NCBI GenBank assembly: GCA_003640385.1
Contig: RCAB01000528.1
Span: forward strand, 1 to 41,349
DNA length: 41,349 bases
From: Setaria digitata
Taxonomy: Eukaryota > Nematoda > Chromadorea > Rhabditida > Setariidae
Direction of reading: 5' to 3'
Shown: piece after piece, positions 24,057-36,158 of the stretch
Layout of the letters: each line of letters begins with the position of its first letter
Position numbering within the stretch: position 1 is the first letter of the stretch
Made by a program: the position numbers and the translations under genes
Notes under the pieces: generated by a model
The model's input: the letters and a program-made list of their open reading frames with translations, nothing else
Databases searched by the model: none
What the model was told of the DNA's origin: nothing

Positions 24057-27000
24057 ATGCCATCGTTGAAAGAATTTTTCGAAAGCAATGTCCATCGATT
24101 GCAGCGACGAATTGGTGGCGAAACATTAATTTCATCATTGAAAAGGAAAAAAGCAACAGCATCAAATTCTGGAATATGCTACCGATTCACCGATGAAATA
24201 TGGTATTGTTCGTTTTTTTTTTCTTTTTTTTTGTAATTTAAAAATTTTTGCATTGTGATATATAGATTATTGATTGATTGACTGATTTAAATTTATCATT
24301 AATTTTCAAAAATTACATTTTGCAAAAGAGTTTTTGAAAATTACTTTACTTTTTTGCATATGAACCTGTAAAAATTTGCAAGTTTTTTTTTTTTCAATTG
24401 ATTTAGATCAGTGTTATCTTAAAATTGCAGAAATTTTTATTGCTCAAATAATTTTATCAATGATTTTAGCTTCTTTTACGAAATTGTTGCTTTTATCCTT
24501 TTTTCTTTTTTTTTTTCTTTTTCACTAGAAAATTCTTCAAAACAAAATATTTTCAATTTAAAATTTTACATTTTTTCTTTTATTTTTTAATTTTTTTGAA
24601 AAAATATGAATAAGAAAAAAAAAAATATTTAGGAATAAAATATTCCTTGAATGTTCACCATTTGATCTGTATTCATGGCGTCGGGTGAATAAGAATTTCA
24701 AACGTTTAATTGATGCACAATTCAATAATATTCTGTATTTATATGCTGATCGAAGAAATATTGCTTCGATATTAGGTCAGCAAGAGAGGAGTACCAATGG
24801 TTAGTTGAATTTAGCTAATTTCTTATTATAAATAAATATTATAAATTATAAATATATTATTCTTATTATAAATGTAAATAAATATCTATATAAAATTTCT
24901 TAATTATTTCTGTTTTATTTCATCAAAAACTACTTTTTACTTTTAAATTGATATGAATATAAATTTGAAATTTCAAAAAAAAAAAAACTGATCGATGCTA
25001 ATAGGAATAGACTAAGACGGAAAAAAAAAAAAACATTTTTTATCCGAAAATTTGTAGCAATGAAATTTACATTAGTATTTCTCTTGTTCTTTAGTTTATT
25101 AATTTATCTCTGTTTAAACGATCAAAACTTTAGAAAATAAAGCATTTACAGAAAATTATGATGTTAAAAACAACACCTTAATAATTTCAGCAAATCATGA
25201 TAAGCTATTATTTCATTAATTGCATTAAATATAGCATATCATTTGATACAATGATGGTATTTTAAGCTTCATTGAAAATTATGTAATTTTCGTTATTTCT
25301 CTAATATAATCATATTTAGGTAATTTTTATCGCCATCGTAGTGCACAAATATTACTAAGTTTGGATATTCATAGCGCCATGTTTGTTGTCCACGAAAGAT
25401 GGACACCAAGAGATATTAATAAATTGTTTCAAGCGATACAATTATTAGCGCCATCGATTAGAAATGTTTCGGTAAGTTTATCATTCAATGCAATTTTTTT
25501 TTTTTTTTTTTTAATTTTCTCTTTTTCAGTTTATAATAAGCATAAATTTTTGCCAAAAACATCGATAGATGAATTTTTCTCTCAAAGAAGCGATTAATAT
25601 TAAATTAATGCATTTTTGTTCAAATCATCGACTTTTTCTTTCTTTGTAAAGAACAACATTTATTTTCACTCTTTTTTTTTTCTTTTTTTTCTTTCATTTA
25701 TTGATCTCTTAAATTATTTACTTAAATTATTTGTCTTTTGTCTACTAATTTATTTATTTGCTTGCTCATTATTTGTTTATTAATTTTTTCATTTCCTTTT
25801 TTTTTTTTTGCGATCAAATTAAACAAAAATCAATTTTATTCCTTTTTAATAATATTTGACGAAAATAAAAGGAAGAAAAAAAAAACGATATATATTAAGT
25901 GATAATTTCGTATAGCTTTTATAGAACAAATATTAATAAGTTTTTTTTTTTTGTTCTGTTAAATTATCTTTTCTTCCAAAATGATATGGAAATTATCACT
26001 TACTTTTAGCTTGACATGGGAATTGTTGAACTGATCACAGCTGGCTTATCAAGTATGGATTTCAATCGTTGGCATTCATTTCAATGTTACTTAAAAACAT
26101 TAGATGGCCAAGCTGCTGAAGATTCTGTCCATGTACAATGCATTCCATCAACCTGTCAAACGACATTCTTTCCAAATGTCACTGAGGTTTATTAAATTTT
26201 CGTGCCTAAATTTTCTTTCACTTCAAATAATTTAACATGAATAACGCAAGTATAGAATTTGAAATAATACAATTATTGCTGCGTCTTTTATCGATATTTC
26301 GGTGGCTTCTGTTGTTTCTTTTCTGTTTAGAATGCAGGAAAAAAAAAAATTGCACAAAAATTATATGGAAAATAGTGGGGGAATTAAGAACGAGAATTAA
26401 ATATGCAATAAAAACTTTTTTTTTTTTGTAAATGAAAAAAAAAGGAAGAAACATTTCATATTGTACATAATTTCCTATTTGCTAAAATTGTCTTGTTGCA
26501 TGTATTATAAAATTATATTATAATATAAATTATATTGCAATTTATTTATTTTTTCATTTTTTTTTTTCTCAATACATTATAGTTAAATAAAATTTTCCAT
26601 ATCTCTCAAACTGAAACTATCTCATAAAAGTTCAACTTTTAAATGTTGAAAAAAATTTTCATAGCATTTTAATGTGAATTTACATTTTTAAAATTCGAAT
26701 TTTAAGTTTTTCTAAGAAAGAAAATCTACAAAAAGCAAGAATTAGACTTTTATATTGAAATGCATCTCGAAAATTCTTTAAGAAAAAAAGTGTAAATTAG
26801 TCAATTTTCCAACCGGAAATAATTATATTAAAAAAATTTGCACTAAAAAAAGAAAAAACATTTTTTTTTTTTTTTTTTGTTTCAGTTTACAGTTCAAATT
26901 GGTGAACGCGATTATTCAGCGTTGACACGTTTGATGGATTATTCAGTAGATGCTCAAACGTTATTTTCACTTGATAAAATTGAGCTCTTTCGTGTGCACT

Positions 27001-27149
27001 TCATTTCTACCGTTGAAGTACAACCACGTGGAAATTTCACGTCCGAGGAGCGTTTCTCTCGTAAGCGAACATCCAAACATTTGCAAAATTTCAAAAAATG
27101 GATCGGTGCTGCAAATTTAGGCGAACGTTACTGCCAACAATATTCCTAA
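24057..27149 (+). CDS. F-box-like protein, five exons, complete
   Basis: Exons 24057-24202, 24633-24799, 25320-25471, 26010-26186 and 26886-27149 join in phase, with GT/AG ends throughout, to a 301-residue protein. Residues about 45-80 (FTDEIWNKIFLECSPFDLYS, then WRRVNKNFKRLI) follow the F-box pattern LPxEIxxKIF..L.P.DL.S.RRV.K.F..LI, the motif by which SCF substrate receptors bind SKP1. The rest has alternating hydrophobic stretches (AQILLSLDIHSAMFVVHERW; INKLFQAIQLLAPSIRNVSL; VTEFTVQIG) reminiscent of diverged leucine-rich repeats, as in many nematode F-box proteins, but no clear domain. The C-terminus is basic. Nothing upstream suggests a longer protein: the ATG sits immediately after a splice acceptor. 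Donors after exons 2 and 4 are weak (GTTAGT, GTTTAT). The F-box reading is by motif only; the exon structure is firmer than the function. Confidence 0.8.
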
Positions 27150-27154
27150 ATAAA
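27149..27154 (+). terminator. Polyadenylation signal overlapping the stop codon
   Basis: AATAAA begins at the last A of the TAA stop codon of the F-box-like gene. If used, the 3' UTR would be only about 15-25 bases. T-rich sequence follows. Other AT-rich variants downstream could be used instead. Confidence 0.5.
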
Positions 27155-27800
27155 ACTTCTTTTCTCTTCTTTACCGCATTTCCCCTAATTTCACTAATAT
27201 TTTGCATTAATTTATGTAAAATTTGAAATTTTTTCCTCTAGTTATTTGGAGATTTTTTTTTTACCCATTTGTTGCTTTTTCTTTTTAAAATTATAATTTC
27301 TTTCCTTTTTTCTCTGTAATTTTTTTAAAAGTTAATTATAAATTTAAAAATATTTTTCTTTCTTCATTGTTTTGAAAATTTTTTTAATGTTTCAAAAAAA
27401 AAAAAATAGTCAAATTTTTTATAAAAATTAAGAAGTTCCAAAAATTTCATATTATTTTGGATTCATTAATGTATGGCACTGTTTCTAAATTAAAAATTAC
27501 AATTTCTTTTCATTTATATTTCTTTTTGATTCTGATAATATTTTCGATTTAAGCAATTCTCTCTAAAAATGACATGCTATTTTTTTTTTTATTGCTTAAT
27601 TTTTACTTTTTAGTTTTACATATAATTCTTTTCTCTTTTGTTCTTTGATTCGAATGTTTTCATTTTTGTTTTGCTTAATCACTTTTCACTTAACTATTTT
27701 CATAATGAAATTAATGCATCACTGAAACAATGATATTTTTTTACTTTGACAAAAGTAAAAGTAAACAGTTACTTGCAAACAATTTTATCCTGTGAACATT

Positions 27801-27824
27801 ATTGTATTATTCTTATTCTTATTC

Positions 27825-27881
<57 letters not shown>

Positions 27882-28035
27882 NCACTATTATTATTATATT
27901 ATTACTATTATTATAACTATTATTATTATTACTATTATTATTATTACTATTATTATTATTACTATTATTATTATTACTATTATTATTATTACTATTATTA
28001 TTATTACTATTACTATTGTTGTTATTATTATTATT
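27801..28035. repeat. (ATT)n microsatellite with a 15-base higher-order pattern
   Basis: It starts as TTATTC repeats, becomes pure (ATT)n, is broken by an N at 27882, and then shows regular ACT interruptions every 15 bases (four ATT plus one ACT). The poly-Tyr/Ile/Leu ORFs across it are artefacts. The N indicates that the true length is unknown. Confidence 0.95.
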
Positions 28036-29625
28036 TGCAATTATCGCATAATATTTGATTTACGGGTTTCTGTGGCTGGATATATCCGAAATGGCAGTTA
28101 AATATAGCGGTAAGGTCAATTGAAATGCAAATACTGAATTCAATTCAGTGATAAAAGAAACTCAAGAAATTCAATGTGGTAACTAACTGTGAGAGATAAG
28201 AGATTGAAATCAATTAAAAGTTATTGAATATGTAATTTTCGACCGTTTATTGAAGTTTTCCTGTTCAAAAGAATTGAGTTAGAAAAAAGCTAAATTCTAA
28301 AATAAAAAAAATGATATTTGAATTTTGAGAAAAAGAAAAGAACTCTAATTATATTATTTTTATGTTTATTTGATCAGTTAAATGGATTTCAAAATTTTAT
28401 AAATATAATAACTTTGCTAATTAACCTTTTATTAATCACTTTTCTCGACCCGTACACATATATATATATATACGTGTACTTGATGTTTTCGTTTTGTACT
28501 ATTTTCTTACTGCAAATAATAACAATGAATGAATAAATTGTTCTGAATATTCGCTACTTTTATAATTAGTATAATTAATAAGTATAAAATTAAAAAATAA
28601 ACTATAGCTGTTCACTGTTTAAAAATAATAGCATATCTTTTATTTAAGAAAAAAAAAATCTGAATCGTATAAAAAATTTGAAATGAATAGTGATAAAGTG
28701 GTGATATATTTTCTCCAAACTTCCAATTATCAGTTCATTAATTAATTTTTCTATTAGCATTGCTCTTTCCCAAAGACTCTCTACCAATACATCATTGACA
28801 ATTGGAGCAACAAATCAAAAGTGTAATATGATAAATATTTCATTGTTTTGTTTAAAATCATTTATCAATTAAAACTTCTCCGTCTAGTTCTTAAGTTTTT
28901 ATAGTTTAAATTTTTACCATTCAGTCTTTTTTTTTATCAATTTTTATCAGAGAAAATGACGCTATCAATGACTGATTATAGAGATGTAAAATAGAAACTG
29001 CCAAAACGAGACTTTTGTGCATGAAGCTTTCACGTCGCATTTAATTGAACATCCTGAAACTGCATTCTAGTATTTTGATGTAATTTTTTCCAAAAATAAA
29101 TACAATTTAATGAGTCAAACATCAACTAGTTTCATTAGTTATTCAATTAGCATTAGTTGGGAAACTAAAAATTGCCACAACTGCAAGACGTATTATTTTC
29201 CAATTATACATAATGATTATGTTGCCTTTTTTAATTTCACGGAAATTCTTCTTCATTTTCCCTTTTTTCCTAAATGAAAATATTTTAGGCTTAAAAATAT
29301 TGACAAATAAGCGAAATTTTCAAACAGCTATATTTTCGTTTTTTGTTTTTGTCCAGTTTTATTAGAATCCAAAAAAAAAAAATGTCTGGATTTGAATGAA
29401 CTTCTGAAAGTTACAAGCTTGGCTTTTGAAATTCTTTTGAAAATTGAAAAATATCAAAATTCCTTTTTAGCCAAAATTATAATAGGTTTAAAATAATTCA
29501 AATTTGGGTTCCCTGCATTCGCATTGGACAATTTAAGTTCTTAAAATTCATTTGTTTACACTACTAAAATAACATGAAATCATAGAAATTAGCAATTACT
29601 GAATTTGCCAAGTTTTAATTTGCAG

Positions 29626-29722
29626 TCGTTGTGAAGATTCCCGAATTCGAGAAATCCGAATTACTTCGCCGACAAATCCATTACCCACTGATCCATGGAA
29701 CAACAGTTGTTCTCATACTACA
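29626..29722 (+). CDS. Possible orphan exon, cysteine-containing
   Basis: A good acceptor (TTTTAATTTGCAG) is followed by about 97 bases of unusually balanced composition ending at ACTACA|GTAAAA. The most protein-like frame reads RCEDSRIREIRITSP and then NPLPTDPWNNSCSH, with two Cys and Pro/Asn-rich sequence. No partner exon or known domain is recognised. It may be a remnant or a single exon of a small gene in the gap between two convergent genes. Confidence 0.3.
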
Positions 29723-30033
29723 GTAAAATATGTTATGAATATCTCCTTATTCCTATCACAATCATTAATATACAATTATAAACTGTAGCGGATTCTAAAA
29801 TCTATGTATATGAAAAACCTGAAATTACAATAACTACCATGTTTTTTCTATAACAATAATATGAAAGCTAACAAATACCATTTCATGAAAAACTTCAAAT
29901 TCGTTGAGAATATTTGGGAACACAATAAAAATCCTGGTAACTACTGCTAATCACTTTAATTAGCTGTTTAATAATAGCATCATGCATAAAATTATTTAAT
30001 GAAAACCTGCAAACAATTTATTTGTATAATAAT

Positions 30034-30175
30034 GCCATCAAAATAATATCAGCTGATCAAATTTTGCTAATTCTATTTGTGGAAGAAAAAAAAAAAAAAA
30101 AAAATGNCCATCAAAATAATATCAGCTGATCAAATTCTGCTAATTCTATTTGTGGAAGAAAAAAAAAAAAAAAAT
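30034..30175. repeat. Duplication of about 70 bases flanking an assembly N (30107)
   Basis: A segment beginning CCATCAAAATAATATCAGC and ending in an A-run plus ATG lies on both sides of the N, with one substitution (aaatTttgc/aaatTctgc) and different A-run lengths. Unmerged contig overlap. Confidence 0.8.
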
Positions 30176-30630
30176 GAAATAAAACTCGTATTAAGATTGC
30201 TCTATTGAGGACAATGGAATGAAGTGACAAATAATTACTGATTTAATTTATCTAAAACCATATAGCACTGAAATCTTCTGACGTTTAACAACATTTGATC
30301 ACCTGTAGATATGATTAATGAAACGAATAATTATGTGGCAAAAGTTAAGTGGTATAGAATTCTGCAGATGTTTTTTGTTTTTGCTTTTTTCCATTTTTAA
30401 TTCCATTGCATTTACTAGCTACAATATGTTAAAATTGCAAAAAAAAAAAAAAAAAATCCCAGCAATCCATAACAGGAAATTGTTTGCTTCTGAATGTCAA
30501 CTGATTAATTATATAATAATCAGTGAATTTAAATTTAAGGAAAGAAAAAAAAGGAAGATTGCACTGAAATCAATACACGCTTTGTTTTGTTTTCTTTTTT
30601 TTTTTTTTTGCTTTAATAGCTTTGAAGAAA

Positions 30631-30650
30631 AAATAAATAAATAAATAAAA
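30631..30650 (-). promoter_or_regulatory. AU-rich element in the 3' UTR of the ankyrin/SOCS gene
   Basis: Read on the minus strand, about 68-87 bases after the stop codon, the sequence is TTTTATTTATTTATTTATTT, with overlapping ATTTA pentamers. Overlapping AUUUA motifs are the classic core of mRNA-destabilising elements. In so AT-rich a genome a simple ATTT microsatellite is an equal explanation. Confidence 0.35.
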
Positions 30651-30717
30651 GGAAGAGAAGAAGAACAGAAAGAACTGAGAGTGATATCATTTGTAATAAA
30701 CAATCATGACAAAAATA

Positions 30718-33700
30718 TTAATCCATTTCAAAATCATTGTATCGCAAATATTCCTTTAAGTAGTACGGTATTGGAAATTTGTTAGCAAATGTACCATCCA
30801 AAAGTTTTGATGTTGGAAATAGTTTGCGGATGGCAAGACGACATAAGTGCGAAAGTGATGCAATCTAAAATTAATTTTATCATTATTTTATCACAGCACC
30901 TAATTTCTGTTTCATCCATCTAAAATTTTGAAGATATGGACAAAAATGAAAATTTTGATACAAAATATTTTAGCAAAATGCATGGAATATATTTAAAAGA
31001 AAAAAAAAAAAAACTACTTTGAATTCATTTCAGCGCAAGTGATTTTACCAATTACTGAAAATTTAAACTTGTTGTATCATTCTAAATAAGTAAGCGAGGC
31101 ACTTCCAAATTTCCGTATTAGTCTTTAATTAAATTTATTAATTTTATGAATAATTAATTCAAAAATGACTATTTTTTTTTTTAGAATACCTTTGGAATAA
31201 AAGGTAGAAAATCGGCTATTTCGTTACAACATCCTGGAATGCCTGGTGAAAATTTGGATAGTAAAGTTAGGAGTATTTTAATATCAGCATTATTTAGCAC
31301 TTTCCTGATATCATCCAACAGTGAATAACCATTTTTGCATTTGCACCAATTCTATATGATAAATTACTTTTAAAATGTTATTATCAACCACCTGATCAGC
31401 ATATCATTAAATATAATTGAAGTCATTTAAATTTATATGACTCACCTGATAAGAATATCGCTAAAAAAATGACTGGTAATTGGAAAAAAAAAAAAATGTT
31501 TGATAGTTGATGTGATTCAATTTTGAAATTGAGTAATATTTTATCATCTGTTTGTGCAAAGAACAGTTTGAGAAATTTGTAAAATAAATACCTGTAATGA
31601 TGGATCCAAACCGCAAGTTAAAAGTAAGTGTAATTGTCCTCGTTTACTGATATCTAAACTGATAAGCAATGCATCCGGCACATCACATTTTCTATTCTCG
31701 CTAAAATTTAAAAGTTAGCTTGAGATCATTTCATTAAAAATTAACGATAACAGTGATTTGATGAAAATGGTTAAATTTTAATGCCTAGTAATATATTCGA
31801 ACATTTTGCATTAGAGCAAAATATTATCAAATACAATTTTTTTTAAAAAAAAAAAAAAAAAAAAAAGAAAGAAAAAAAAACATTTGAAGAAAAATGTTGA
31901 TTGAAAAGCATTAAAACTTAATGAAAATTTAGCAAAGGAAAAGAAGCAGAATTTCAGAGTTTTTTTTCATTGCCCTTTTTTAAGCATACAATTTGCCATA
32001 AAAACGAAAATAAAATATTTCAGAAATTTTTTTTATAATAATTTAGTTGATATAATAATTTCTTATATAAAGTTTTATTTTGTACATTTTTTCACAAAAA
32101 AAAAAAAAAAACTATTTCAACCTGGAAATGCATTAATTTTCGAAGAAAAAGCCTGCGAAAATTAATGTGAGCAAAATTATTCGTCAAAAAAAAAAAAAAA
32201 AGATACCAGTTAATCTTTTGTGTTTTCATATTTTAAACTTTTTTCTTTTTCGAAAATTCAAATTTTTTTTTGTGCTCCAAAAAAAAAAAACGCTTTTCTT
32301 ACAGAATTTTAAAGCAATAATGAAAATTATAATCACCTCATTGCATTGATGTTAACATTATTTTCCAAGAACTGATAAAAAATGTTATAATTGGTGTCGT
32401 TCCAAAGGACGGACAGGAATGGCGAAAAACATTTGCTTGTATATGTCATCTAAATTATCACAAAAAAAAAAAGAAAAATTAGATAGTATTTTTTTTTGGG
32501 AGGGCGAATTTCACATATGGAAATTATCAGTGAGCTGTTCGACAAAATTGAATTTTAAAAAGCAAGTGCATAGGCAGACGAATGTAATTTAAAAAGAAAT
32601 GGAAAAATTTTACTTTTATTTGTTAATTTAGTGGAATAAATGAGAAAAAATAAATAAATTTATATATAAATATACCTTTGCACCTGCTTTAAGCAGCAGT
32701 TCAATAATTTCAACTTTTTCAACCTGAATAGCTACACGTAATGCCGTGCTACATTCACGTTCTAATAAAGGTTTCAAGTACGGCGTCGAAATGTCAGTCT
32801 CTCTTGTCCAATACATTGGGACCTAAATTTATAGATTTGGATTAATTGGAAAAGTTTTAATAATTTAAGTTGGAACAAAATTATTACAAGGTAATTCATT
32901 AGTTAAGCATTAAATGGTTTAATTATTAAAAATGTCGAAAAAAAAAATGGGAAAAAAAAAAAGGAAAGGAAAGGTAAAACGAAAAAAATTCTAAAATACA
33001 TACTTCAGAAGAGTAGCCAGCATTCAACAGTAATGCTGTACATTCGAATGATTTACCACAAGTAGCTGCGAAAATTGGATCGAGCTAGAATGTTGTTAGA
33101 TTTGTTTTTCTTCTAGTAAAATGTTCAAAATTAATTAGATTAATAAAGACTTCAATTCATGTTTTCCATTTAAAAAAAAAAAAAAAAAAAAAAACGCAAG
33201 TATTTAAATTATTTTATAGCACGCACAAAACTGAAGCAAATTGCGTAATTTTGGAAAAGCAGTTGTAAATTGTAGATTATTTTGATAATTTTGATAGTGA
33301 AATTATGACATCAATGATTTGATAATACAAGTAAAGCACATATTTTATTACTTTGTCAATTATAACTTTTTTTTTTTTTTTTAATTCTTCTATTGGAAAA
33401 CGAATGAAGTGTTGAGGGAGGAAATGAAAGGATTTCAAATTTACTAAATGAATTGATCATTTAGTTAAATTAATTACAAAATATTTACAGCTGTATTTGC
33501 TAATATTTCCTTGTTAACATGAGGTAGAAGAAGTTCGACACATCGTCGATGATTATTTAATGCTGCTGCAGCAATTGCATGAAATTTATCATCGTCAGGA
33601 AACCAATTTGGCGAAATTGTCAGATTGCAATCTGCGCCATGTTCAATCAGTAACTCAAGTATCTGTAAAGAAAAGTTAGAAAGTGTGTAAAAATGAGAAT

Positions 33701-36158
33701 ATTTGAAGTTACAAAAGCATTATTTCATGAGGATTGGAAAAACTACGATAATTTTATTTTATTTTTATTTTTTTTAAATACATTTTAATGATACTGATCT
33801 TGCCAAGAACAGTTTCATTTCTCTTTTTTGTCAATTTCCACTCTTACTGCTCATCTAATAAATTTACATCTTTACTATCCTACAAATAAGCATTAGAAGT
33901 AAAGCTAAATTAGTTTATAATTTTAAACTTAAAAAAAAAAAAATTAATTAACGACAAATTTTTTTTTTTTTTTACATCAGCAAATCCAATGCTAGATGCA
34001 GCAGTGAGGCATGTTGTTCCATTATCTGCTTTCATATTAGCCAATTCAGCTACTCGACCTAGAGAAAGTAAAGTTGATTTTTTCTTTTTTTTTTTTTTTA
34101 AATAACTATTTTTGTAAGAATTTCAAAAGTAATTATTTGCATCCAATAATTAGATCTTCCACAAATAAATTTGGAATAAAAATACATTCTTTTTTTTTTT
34201 CAGCAAAACACTGAATTATATTTAAATGAAAATAAAAGCAAACAGTATTAAAACTATTTTCTAAATTATTCATTTTGTTATTTAGAAATAACAAAATGAA
34301 TAATTTTATTCAACACATTATTACATGATGATAAATTATATCGAATAAATTTAGTCAAAAACTTAAAAACAATACAAATTTTAATCAGCAATTAAATTAA
34401 AGGAAGGAAGAAAAAAAAAAAGACATTTTTTTCTTACCTCCGGCTGCTTTCAAAAGCCATTTTACGCCATCATAGAAGTTATTCTTTACCGCAATCATTA
34501 AAGTGGTATAGCTATACTCATCGGTTACAAAAATATTTGCACCCCAAGAGAAAATTTTTTGCATCATTGGCTAGGAAAAACAATCATTCATTTAATTTTT
34601 CAATTTGTTTTGTGTTTTTTTTTTCAAGAATTATTTAATTAATTTTGCTATTCGAGATCTTATGCATTAATTAAGTTTATTTGCTTATATGCAATACCGA
34701 AAATGGAACTGGTAATTTTTGCATTAAATGTGTGTATGATAAAAAAAAAAAGGCATTAGTAATATATGCTATTGTATACATTTTTCCAATTAAATTATCA
34801 TTTGATAAAATGATAAAATATTCATGTTAGTAGTGAAAAAAGAACAAGTAATTTAGCTTAATTTAAAAAAAAAAAAAAATAACTTTTGGCTCTTAATGCC
34901 TGCTGTAGTGGTGTTTTATCATCAATTAGCTCCCTGTGATTGAATAGATAAAATATAAAAATTAATTCTCTTGTTTTTTTTTTTGCGAAAGAAAAGAAAA
35001 AAAAAGTGTATTTATTAAATGTATGTTACCAAATCTTTGTTTCTTGTTGCTTCATGAAGTAACCAGTCTAACTTTCGTTTTAAGCAGTGTCGATTAGCGC
35101 CTCGCTCAAGTAGTAACTTAATTAAAAAATAATTTTTGGCTCTTAATGCCTGTTGTAGCGGTGTTTTGCCATCAATTGTACGAGCATTTGGATTGGCTCC
35201 CTATGAATGAAGACAAGATAAATTTTCCAAATCCTAATTAATGAGCTAGTAATTTCACAAAAAATAAAACACTAAATGTTAAATTATTAATGCAATTGAA
35301 TAAAACGAGGGAGGAAAAAAAGAAATTCTGCAAACAATTCTTTGTTTCGAAAACAGTTATAGATTTAAAAAAAAAAAAGGGAAGAAAAGGGAAAAATGAA
35401 TAAGCATACATTTTTAAGAAGAAATTTAGCTCGCTGATAAGCTCGAAAATTCTCTCTAATAGTACCACATGCTTTTATCAGTAGCGCATCCATATTAGAT
35501 GTTCGAGAATTCATTCTACGAGGTCCTTGAAATAATTGAACAATTAGATAAACTACCAATGAAGAAATGCGAATACAATAATAGATTTTAATTTTTCCTT
35601 TTTGAATTACAATAAACAATCAATTAATTAAACCATGTATCAGTCAGTATACATATCTTTTAAATAGTTTCTTCTAATTCACAGATAAACAAAGCTGTTT
35701 TTCATTTCAAATATGGAATTAATTTTAGAAATTTTAGCAAAATAAACACAAAACATAGCAAAAAGTTATCTGATATGATAAAAGTAGTAAGTTAGAAGAT
35801 TAAATAATTTTCTCATCTCATTAACAAATATAATGAAAATGATTGATTTAAATATTACGAATTATTTAATTATATAAATTAAAATAATTAACATACAGAA
35901 AATCATACCACGTTTAATAAGAGATTTGCAACAATTAAGGCCTAAGTAAGATGATGAAGGTTCATGAACTGACGAATTAAAACGAAAATTGATAGTGGAT
36001 GAGACATTTGGATCATTTTGGTGTAACGATGTTGAAGGATAAGTATTTTCATTAGCTGTTGAAAAAGAGAAAGGATTTGAAATGATCAAGAAAGCATCAG
36101 TTATATCTAAACTATGATCAAATTCATCACTACCTTCGGTAAGATCGATAAGATTCAT
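30718..36158 (-). CDS. Ankyrin-repeat and SOCS-box protein (ASB-like), twelve exons
   Basis: Minus-strand exons 36178-35909, 35525-35410, 35200-35030, 34570-34438, 34058-33976, 33662-33489, 33084-33004, 32822-32676, 32449-32337, 31700-31592, 31351-31190 and 30864-30718 all join in phase. From the ATG at 36158 they give 561 residues. Residues 1-100 are low-complexity (Ser/Asn-rich). Residues about 118-385 contain ankyrin repeats, e.g. KTPLQQALRAKNYFLIKLLL, TTCLTAASSIGFADILELLI and TALRVAIQVEKVEIIELLL with GA(N/D) turns. Weaker repeats continue to about 510. The last exon is a SOCS box: the BC box SLSHLCRLAIRKLF should bind elongin B/C, and FPIPYYLKEYLRY matches the C-terminal LPIPxxLxxYL. Such proteins are substrate receptors of CUL5/CUL2 ubiquitin ligases in cytoplasm or nucleus. 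The first exon stays open upstream of the ATG to its acceptor (phase 1), so the real start may lie in an upstream exon: MNLNFSK at 37563-37542 ends in the right phase. Confidence 0.85.
34879..34945 (-). pseudogene. Decayed partial copy of an ankyrin exon inside an intron
   Basis: Within the intron between 35030 and 34570, a stretch closely matches the functional exon at 35200-35030. It keeps the exon's beginning (CACAG|GGAGCTAATT against CATAG|GGAGCCAATC) and DKTPLQQALRAKSYFF against DGKTPLQQALRAKNYFL. It lacks about 17-18 bases just after the acceptor (those for PNARTI), and is cut short by a T-run on the minus strand. Two of the four differences in the matching codons are silent. Read from the copied acceptor in the parent exon's phase, stops follow at once, so it is probably not a working alternative exon. 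Confidence 0.75.

Larger units (their letters stand above)
27155..30630. other. Intergenic region between convergent genes
   Basis: About 3.5 kb between the 3' ends of the F-box-like and ankyrin/SOCS genes. It holds the (ATT)n array, one single-N join with a duplication, and a possible orphan exon at 29626-29722. Otherwise I see AT-rich sequence with no coding structure. The ORF at 28318-28536 is a microsatellite-containing low-complexity translation. Confidence 0.55.

Noticed and set aside
27792..28101. Long ORFs of Leu, Tyr and Ile
   Set aside because: Direct translation of the (ATT)n microsatellite, crossing an N.
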